Positions 50,001-64,000 of a stretch of 64,000 nucleotides of DNA are shown here, piece by piece. The notes below the pieces were generated by a model that was not told where the DNA came from, ran no database searches, and was given only the letters and a program-made list of their open reading frames with translations. How positions within the stretch are numbered: the first letter of the stretch is position 1; every line of letters starts with the position of its first letter. The stretch lies in assembly GCA_002013415.1 (NCBI GenBank), contig MAEX01000003.1, positions 1 through 64,000 on the forward strand, in the 5' to 3' direction. A program made the position numbers and the translations under genes. Source of the DNA: Mycobacterium sp. D16Q14 (GTDB taxonomy: Bacteria; Actinomycetota; Actinomycetes; Mycobacteriales; Mycobacteriaceae).

Positions 50001-53000
50001 TATGGGGAATTGGATGCGACCGCCAACAGATTGGCGAACCATTTGCTCACCCGTGGTGCACGCCCGGGTGAGCGGGTGGCACTGCTGCTTCCTCGCACCG
50101 GCGAGGCGATCGCGGCAATTCTGGCCGTGCTCAAGACCGGCGCGGCGTACCTGCCGATCGACCCCGCACACCCCGACTCTCGGGTGGAGTTCGTGCTGCG
50201 GGACGCGGCACCGGTTGCCGCTGTCACCACGGCCGAGCTACTGCCGCGGCTCGGCGCATCCGGGGTATCCGCGATTGACATCAACGATCCGGCCGTAGAT
50301 CAGCAGCCCGACACCGCATTACCCGTCCCCGCGGTGGACGACATCGCCTACATCATCTACACCTCGGGAACCACCGGCGCTCCAAAGGGTGTGGCGGTTA
50401 CCCACCGCAACGTCGCCCAGTTGTTGAAATCGCTTGATGCAGAGCTGGATTTGGGTCAGGTCTGGACACAATGCCACTCCCTGGCCTTCGACTACTCCGT
50501 GTGGGAAATCTGGGGTGCTCTGCTGTACGGCGGGCGGCTACTCATCGTGCCCGATGCGGTGGTGCGCTCTCCGGAAGAACTGCACGCCATGCTGGTCAGT
50601 GAAGAAGTTAGCGTCCTGAGTCAGACTCCTTCGGCCTTCTACGCGTTGCAAACCGCGGATGCGCTGCAACCCGAAGTGGGGCAGCAGCTCAAGCTGCAGA
50701 CGGTGGTCTTCGGCGGAGAGGCACTGGAACCGCAGCGTCTCTCGCCATGGTTCGACAGTCACCCGGGGCTGCCGCGGATGATCAACATGTACGGCATCAC
50801 CGAGACGACAGTGCACGCCTCCTTCCGGGAGATCGGCAGCGGTGACGTTGTCAGCAATAGCAGCCCGATTGGCGTGCCGTTGGAGCATCTCGCCTTCTTC
50901 GTGTTGGACGGTTGGCTGCGCCAGGTGCCGGTAGGCGTCGTCGGCGAGTTGTATGTGGCGGGGTCCGGCCAGGCGAGCGGGTACCTGGGACGTTCGGACC
51001 TGACGACAACACGTTTCGTCGCATGCCCATTCGGGGCGCCCGGATCGCGGATGTACCGCACCGGAGACCTGGTGCAGTGGGGCGAGGACGGCCAGCTGCG
51101 GTATGTGGGACGTGCCGACAAACAGGTGAAGATCCGCGGCTACCGCATCGAACTCGGAGAGGTACACGCGGCACTGGCCCGTCTGGACGGCGTGGATCAA
51201 GCGGCGGTGATCGCACGTGAGGACCGGCCCGGCGATAAGCGGTTGGTGGGCTACGTCACCGAATCGATCGCAGGGACTTTGGATCCCGCGGCGGTGCGCT
51301 CCGTGCTGGCCGAGCGGCTACCCGCGTATATGGTCCCCGCGGCCGTTGTGGTGTTGGCGGCCTTGCCGTTGACGGTCAACGGCAAGCTCGACACACGCGC
51401 GCTGCCCTCACCCGAGTACCAGGACGCCGATCATTACCGGGCGCCCGAGGATGCGGTCGAGGAAATCTTGGCCGGTATCTACGCGCAGGTGCTTGGCGTA
51501 GAACAGATCGGTATCGACGATTCTTTCTTCGACCTTGGCGGGGATAGCATTTCGTCGATGCAGGTGGTGGCCCGTGCGCGCGCTGCCGGCCTGTTGCTGC
51601 GGCCACGCGACATCTTCGTCGAGCAGACCGTATCGCGGCTGGCGCAGGTGGCGGTGTTCGCCGACGGAGCGACGGCAGTCGTGGACGAGGGCACAGGTCC
51701 GGTGGTGGCCACGCCGATCATCCAATGGCTGCATGGGCTTGGCGGCAAGGTCGATGAGTTCAATCAGACCGTGGTGCTGCAAGCTCCCGCGGGAGTCACC
51801 GATGACGATGTGGTCATCGTGTTGCAGGCTTTGTTGGATCGGCATGCCACCCTGAGGCTTCGCGCCGAAGACACCGGTGATGATTGGTCGCTTCTGGTCC
51901 CGGAGACGGGGGCGGTAGACGCGCGCGATTGCCTGCTTGCCGTGGATGCGTTGACGGACGAGGCGCTGTATCAGGTGCGTTCGAGACTGAACCCCGCTAC
52001 CGGTTCGATGCTGAGCGCGCTGTGGGAGCGCGGCAACAGTCGTCTGGTGCTCATCATTCACCACCTGTCGGTGGATGCGGTGTCGTGGCGAATTCTGTTA
52101 GAAGACTGCAATATTGCGTGGGCGCAGCACCACGGCGGACAACCGGTGGAACTGCCGTCGGGCGGAACATCATTTGCCCGATGGGCGACGCTGCTCGACC
52201 AGCACGCGCGCTCTGCCGACGTGGTGGCGTTGGCAGACACGTGGCGCGAGGTAGAGGCGATCCCGGCCGCGTTGCCGCCGGCACACCCCACGATGGATAC
52301 CTATGTCAGTGCGGGACAGCTGTCGGTATCGCTGGACGCCGACCTCACCCGGGAGTTGCTGGGTGAGGTGCCCGCCGCATATCACGCTGGGGTCCAGGAC
52401 ATCTTGCTGATCGCTTTCGCCTTGGCGTGGAACGAGTTTCTCGGTTCCAGCGGTGCGCCGATCGGAATCGACGTGGAGGGCCACGGCCGCAACGAAGAAT
52501 TGGGCGGGACTCTCGAGCGAGACATTGACCTTTCTCGCACCGTCGGCTGGTTCACCAGCAAGTACCCAGTATCTTTGGCGGTGGGTGAACTGGCGTGGGG
52601 ACAGGTGGTTGCCGGTGATTCCGCGCTGGCTCCCATCATCAAGGGCGCCAAGGAACAACTGCGCGCCCTGCCCGACGGACTCACGTACGGGCTGCTGCGG
52701 TACCTGAACCCCGATATCGACGTCGCGGGACCGGATCCGGCGATCGGATTCAACTACCTGGGACGACTTGGTGCCGGTGGTGCCGATCTCTCCGAGGATC
52801 TGTGGCGGATCGACCAGGATGGGGTGTCGATCACCGCCGCGGCCACATCGGTGCCAACACCGTTGGGTCACACCGTCGAGCTCAATGCCGGTGTGATGGA
52901 AGGCGCCGGGTCCGACTCCGGTCGGTTGCATGCGACGTGGACATGGGCGCTATCGGCGTTGAGCCACGATCAGGTCGACAGGATCAGCCGGCTCTGGTTC

Positions 53001-54385
53001 GACGCGCTCGCCGGGATCTGCTCCCATGTGCGCACCGGTGGTGGCGGGCTCACTCCGTCCGATATCGTTCCGGCGCGTCTGAGCCAGCGACAGATCGACC
53101 AGTTGCATGAGAAATATCAGATCGCCGATGTCCTGCCGCTGACTCCGCTGCAGCAGGGGCTGCTTTTCCACTCCAATCTGGCACCTGATGCCATGGAGGG
53201 CGGCGACGACCTGTATGCGGTGCAGCTCGATGTGGCCTTGAGCGGTCCGCTGGATCCGAAGCGGCTCGAGGAGGCGGTGCACACCGCGATCAAACGTCGC
53301 CCGAATGTCGTTGCCACGTTCTATGAGGAGTTCGGCCAGCCGGTACAGCTCATTCCGGCCGATCCCGAACTGGCATGGCAGTACATCGAGCTTGACGCGG
53401 ACGGTGGCGCTGATATCGAGCGGCTTTCCGCCGCGGAGCGGGCCGCGGTCTGCGATTTGGCCGGGCAACCCGCGTTCCGGGCGGCGCTGGCCAGGACCGG
53501 GGAGGACCAGTACCGGTTCCTGGTCACCAATCACCACATCGTGCTCGACGGGTGGTCAAAGCCGATCCTGCTGCAGGAGATCTTCGCGAGCTACTTCGGC
53601 GAACGCCTGCCGGCGCCGGTGGCCTATCGCAGGTTTGTCACCTGGCTTTCCGGACAGGACAACAGCGCCGCGGGCTCGGCCTGGGGCAAGGTCTTCGAAG
53701 GTTTCGAGACCCCGACCCTGGTCGCACCGCCGGGTCGAATGATGCTGGGCCGGAGAGGGGTTGAGTCCTTCGAGGTGTCCGCCGAGACCACGCAGGCACT
53801 CGGCGAGCTCGCTCGTTCCTGCCGCACCACGGTCAGCACGGTGCTGCAAGCCGCGTGGGCTCAGCTGCTGATGTGGCTGACCGGCCAGACCGATGTCGCC
53901 TTCGGCACCGCGGTGTCGGGCAGGCCCACCGACCTCGTCGGGGCGGAATCGATGGTGGGTCTGTTGATCAACACGGTGCCGGTGCGCGCGACCATCACCT
54001 CGGCCACCACCATCGCCGACCTGCTGGACCAGCTGCAGGGTGCCTACGGCGACACACTGGAGCATCAGCACCTGGCGCTCAACGAGATTCATCGTGCCGT
54101 CGGGCATGATCAGCTGTTCGACACCATGTTCGTCTACGAGAACTACCCGATCGACACGGCTGCGCTATCGCGTGTGCACGAGTTGTCTATCACCGGGTTC
54201 AGTAATCGTGAGTACAACCATTACCCGCTCGCGGTGCAAGCCACACCGGGCCACGAGCTGGGGCTTCGCGTGGAATTTGACACCGACGTCTTCAACGCTG
54301 TCCGAATTGGAAAGTTGGTCAAGAGGTTCCAGCGTGTGCTGGAGGCGATGACATCCGATGTCAAAGGGAAGAAGAAGGAGCCCTC

Positions 54386-54389
<4 letters not shown>
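44001..54389 (+). CDS. mps1: GPL non-ribosomal peptide synthetase Mps1 (C-A-T-E-C-A-T-E-C)
   Basis: This 3462-residue synthetase starts at ATG 44001 after a GGAGAGGGGG site. A starter condensation domain comes first (CHHINLDG, about residue 138) with no upstream carrier, fit for an acyl donor. A1 (about 462-955, [11 protein letters not shown] near 612) is followed by T1 (LGGDS near 988) and E1 ([10 protein letters not shown] near 1166). Then C2 (HHIVIDG near 1664), A2 (near 2119), T2 (near 2512), E2 ([10 protein letters not shown] near 2687) and a lone C3 (HHIVLDG near 3179). Modules 1 and 2 should load Phe and Thr and epimerise both. The gene ends with a basic GKKKEPS tail and overlaps mps2. 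Confidence 0.96.
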
Positions 54390-62116
<7,727 letters not shown>

Positions 62117-62282
62117 CGGGCGAGGAATGGTCGGGGTCGCAACGCAAGCTGTTTCATGATGGCTAAGTTTTTTGAGCTGCCTTCTGTCGGAATGATCAGC
62201 CTTCTCGTCAATGTAGCCAGCGCAATTCGAAGTATTTCGGCTGGCGCTGCCATTCGTGAGCAAACAGAGTAGGGTTATCGAT

Positions 62283-63086
62283 ATGTGGCGCGAACTATTG
62301 GGGTTGGCATTTTTGATGTCACTCAATCCGGTGCTGCTCGGCCTGATTTTGGTGGTCATCTCGCGGCCTCGGCCGGTGCAAAACCTCTTGGCCTTCTGGG
62401 TTGGCGCGCTGATGGTGAATGTGCCGTCCTTTGTGATCGCGCTTTTCGCCTTGCATATGGTGCCGAGTTTCGCGTCTTTCGCGAAGAACCTTGCGACCGC
62501 GGACCCGGGCTCGTCCGTCAAGCCGCTCCAACTGGGAACCGGCGTGCTGTGCATCGCGCTGGCCGTTGTCATCGCGGTGCGTCTTCGGTCGCGTAAGCGA
62601 GAGAATCAGCCTGTGGCCGCCGGCGCGGGTGGGGATTCGTCGGTTTTGGTACTAGATCCGGAGACTCCGACGGCCGAACCCCCGTCGGTTGGCCGCATCA
62701 GGGGTGCGGTCGCCGTGGTGGTGGCGAAGTTTCGACGCCTTTTCCATCATGGCAAGGGTGCCTGGGAGAACGGTGCGCTGTGGGTCGCGCTGGTGCTCGG
62801 CATCGGATACATGCCTCCGCCTCCGCTGGTTCTCCTGGTCGACACCATCGTTGTCGGGTCGGGAACCGCGCTGGGCACGCAGGTTCTCGCTGCCGTTGTT
62901 TTCGTCTTCGCGATGCTTGCCGTTTTCGAGGTAGCGCTCGTCAGCTACGTGATCGCTCCGGCGAGAACCCAGGCGATACTCGAACCGATTCACAACTGGG
63001 CACTCGCCCACCGGCAAGTAGTGCTGCTCGTCCTTTTCGCGGTGGTCGGGATCTGGCAAGTGCTGACCGGTGTAGGCATCGTCTAG
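62283..63086 (+). CDS. gap: GPL-addressing protein Gap
   Basis: This membrane protein from ATG 62283 has 267 residues and about six helices. It begins MWRELLGLAFLMSLNPVLLG and has the family motif VISRPRPVQNLLAFWVGALM, then a hydrophilic loop (about residues 105-155) and GIGYMPPPPLVLLVDTIV. Gap homologues (Sap/Gap family) are needed for GPL to reach the surface in M. smegmatis. A GTG nine codons upstream is possible, but the ATG follows AGGG and matches family N termini. It lies 166 bases after mps2 and may share its transcript. It is convergent with the AraC-type gene. Confidence 0.9.
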   Translation: MWRELLGLAFLMSLNPVLLGLILVVISRPRPVQNLLAFWVGALMVNVPSFVIALFALHMVPSFASFAKNLATADPGSSVKPLQLGTGVLCIALAVVIAVRLRSRKRENQPVAAGAGGDSSVLVLDPETPTAEPPSVGRIRGAVAVVVAKFRRLFHHGKGAWENGALWVALVLGIGYMPPPPLVLLVDTIVVGSGTALGTQVLAAVVFVFAMLAVFEVALVSYVIAPARTQAILEPIHNWALAHRQVVLLVLFAVVGIWQVLTGVGIV

Positions 63087-63090
63087 CCGG

Positions 63091-64000
63091 TCAACTGCCC
63101 CGGAACGTTTTTCGGTAGTGGGTGGGACTCATGCCGAACCCACGGCGTAGGTGGTGCCGCAGATTCGCCGCCGAGCCGAGGCCCGACCGCCGGGCCGCCC
63201 CGTCCACGGCAAGATCGTGTGATTCCAGGAGTGTCCGGGCGCATTCGACACGCTGCTGCCGCATCCAATCGCCGGTCTCGTCGCGGAAACGTCGATTGAA
63301 GGTCCGCACGCTCATCCGGGAATGGTCGGCCAATTGCCGCACCGTCAACGGTTCGGTGAGGTTCTCCAGGGCCCAGCTGCGGGCGGATGCCGTTGAATCC
63401 CCGGTGTATTCGGGGAGTGGCCGGTCGATGAATTGCGCCCTCCCGCCATGGCGGCACCACGCAATACCGGGCCACATCGTTGGCCGCCGCCGTGTCGTGG
63501 TCTTGTCGAATAATGTGCAAGCACAAGTCGATTCCCGAGGCCAGTCCCGCCGATGTCAGAACGTCGCCGTCGTCGACGAACAAGACCGTCTCATCGAGCA
63601 CCACGCGTGGGTACAGCCCACGAAAATCGTCCGCCTTGTGCCAATGGGTGGTGGCGCGACGGTCGTCGGGCAGTCCCGCGGCACCGAGCACAAAGGCTCC
63701 GATGCAGATGTAGACGATGCGGGTACCCGGCCTGATGGTGTCGAGCGCGGCGCGGAGGTCCTCGGCCAGCTCGCCGCGAAGCCGCGCCGGCGGGTACTGG
63801 GTACCGGGGACGATGACGGTGTCGGCACGGTGCAGCGCGGCAGTCCCCTCCTGTGGTGTGATCGCATACCCCGAGGTAGTCATGACGGGCGAACAGGACA
63901 ACCCGCAGGTTATGACGTGGTAGCGGTCGGCACCGGCCTGGCCGAACATCACTGGCCAGCTCATCTGCCTGCCGTTGGTGGCGGTGGTGAGTGATGCCCA
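63091..64000 (-). pseudogene. GlxA-like AraC-family regulator, frameshifted, 5' end at window edge
   Basis: On the reverse strand the N-terminal DJ-1/PfpI-like domain is read in one frame (VMFGQAGADRYHVITCGL, TVIVPGTQYPP, RIVYICIGAFVLGAAGL, AGLASGIDLCLHIIRQDHD, DVARYCVVPPWREGA). The AraC DNA-binding domain is in another (QFIDRPLPEYTGDSTASA, ADHSRMSVRTFNRRFRD, SAANLRHHLRRGFGMSPTHYR), ending at 63091. The halves join at about 63434-63445, where one base appears lost or two gained. The frame is open to the window end, so the 5' start may be outside. Family members such as GlxA/FtrA are widespread regulators. The frameshift makes function doubtful unless it is a sequencing error. Confidence 0.7.

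Overview
This is a high-GC actinobacterial chromosome segment from a rapidly growing mycobacterium, best matched to the Mycobacterium abscessus-chelonae complex. The evidence is gene content and order: an mce4 operon tail beside otsA, an lpdC-ramB neighbourhood laid out as in M. tuberculosis Rv0457c-Rv0465c, and a complete glycopeptidolipid (GPL) locus in the M. abscessus arrangement, with gtf3 and rmlA pointing against their neighbours and two NRPS genes mps1 and mps2. Names come from recognising protein sequence and synteny by eye; no database search was run.

Layout. Positions 1-3068 hold the end of mce4F, two Mce-associated membrane proteins, otsA and a 54-aa protein like Rv3489. Positions 3.1-5.8 kb are an eroded patch: a truncated cupin, a YHYH lipoprotein, a frameshifted PE-PPE-like remnant and a frameshifted SRPBCC gene behind an ArsR regulator. 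Positions 6.0-14.3 kb carry an MFS transporter, a DinB-like protein, an aldehyde dehydrogenase, a PPK2 kinase, membrane and small proteins, a deazaflavin-dependent reductase-like protein and a prolyl oligopeptidase. Positions 14.3-22.5 kb are the lpdC-ramB block, interrupted by a carbonic anhydrase, a broken flavin monooxygenase and a MerR/aldo-keto reductase pair under a palindromic operator.

From 23 kb to 63 kb lies the GPL locus. MmpS4, MmpL4a and MmpL4b handle export. RmlA and an epimerase of the dTDP-L-rhamnose 4-epimerase type supply sugars. Gtf1, Gtf2 and Gtf3 attach 6-deoxytalose and rhamnoses; Atf1 and Atf2 acetylate; Rmt2, Rmt3, Rmt4 and Fmt methylate. An MbtH-like protein supports Mps1 (C-A-T-E-C-A-T-E-C) and Mps2 (A-T-E-C-A-T-R). 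That domain order predicts acyl-D-Phe-D-alloThr-D-Ala-L-alaninol. Gap completes the transport set. Acyl-chain genes (pks, papA3, fadE5, fadD) are not in this window.

The main points of interest are the reassignment of the usual rmlB gene to a 6-deoxytalose-forming epimerase, a gtf-atf-methyltransferase cassette that looks duplicated, a split third NRPS module with complementary charged termini, about 0.9 kb of gene-poor AT-richer DNA before mbtH, a possible non-ATG start for mmpS4, and a cluster of frameshifted genes outside an intact GPL locus. I saw no tRNA, rRNA, insertion sequence, prophage or CRISPR array.
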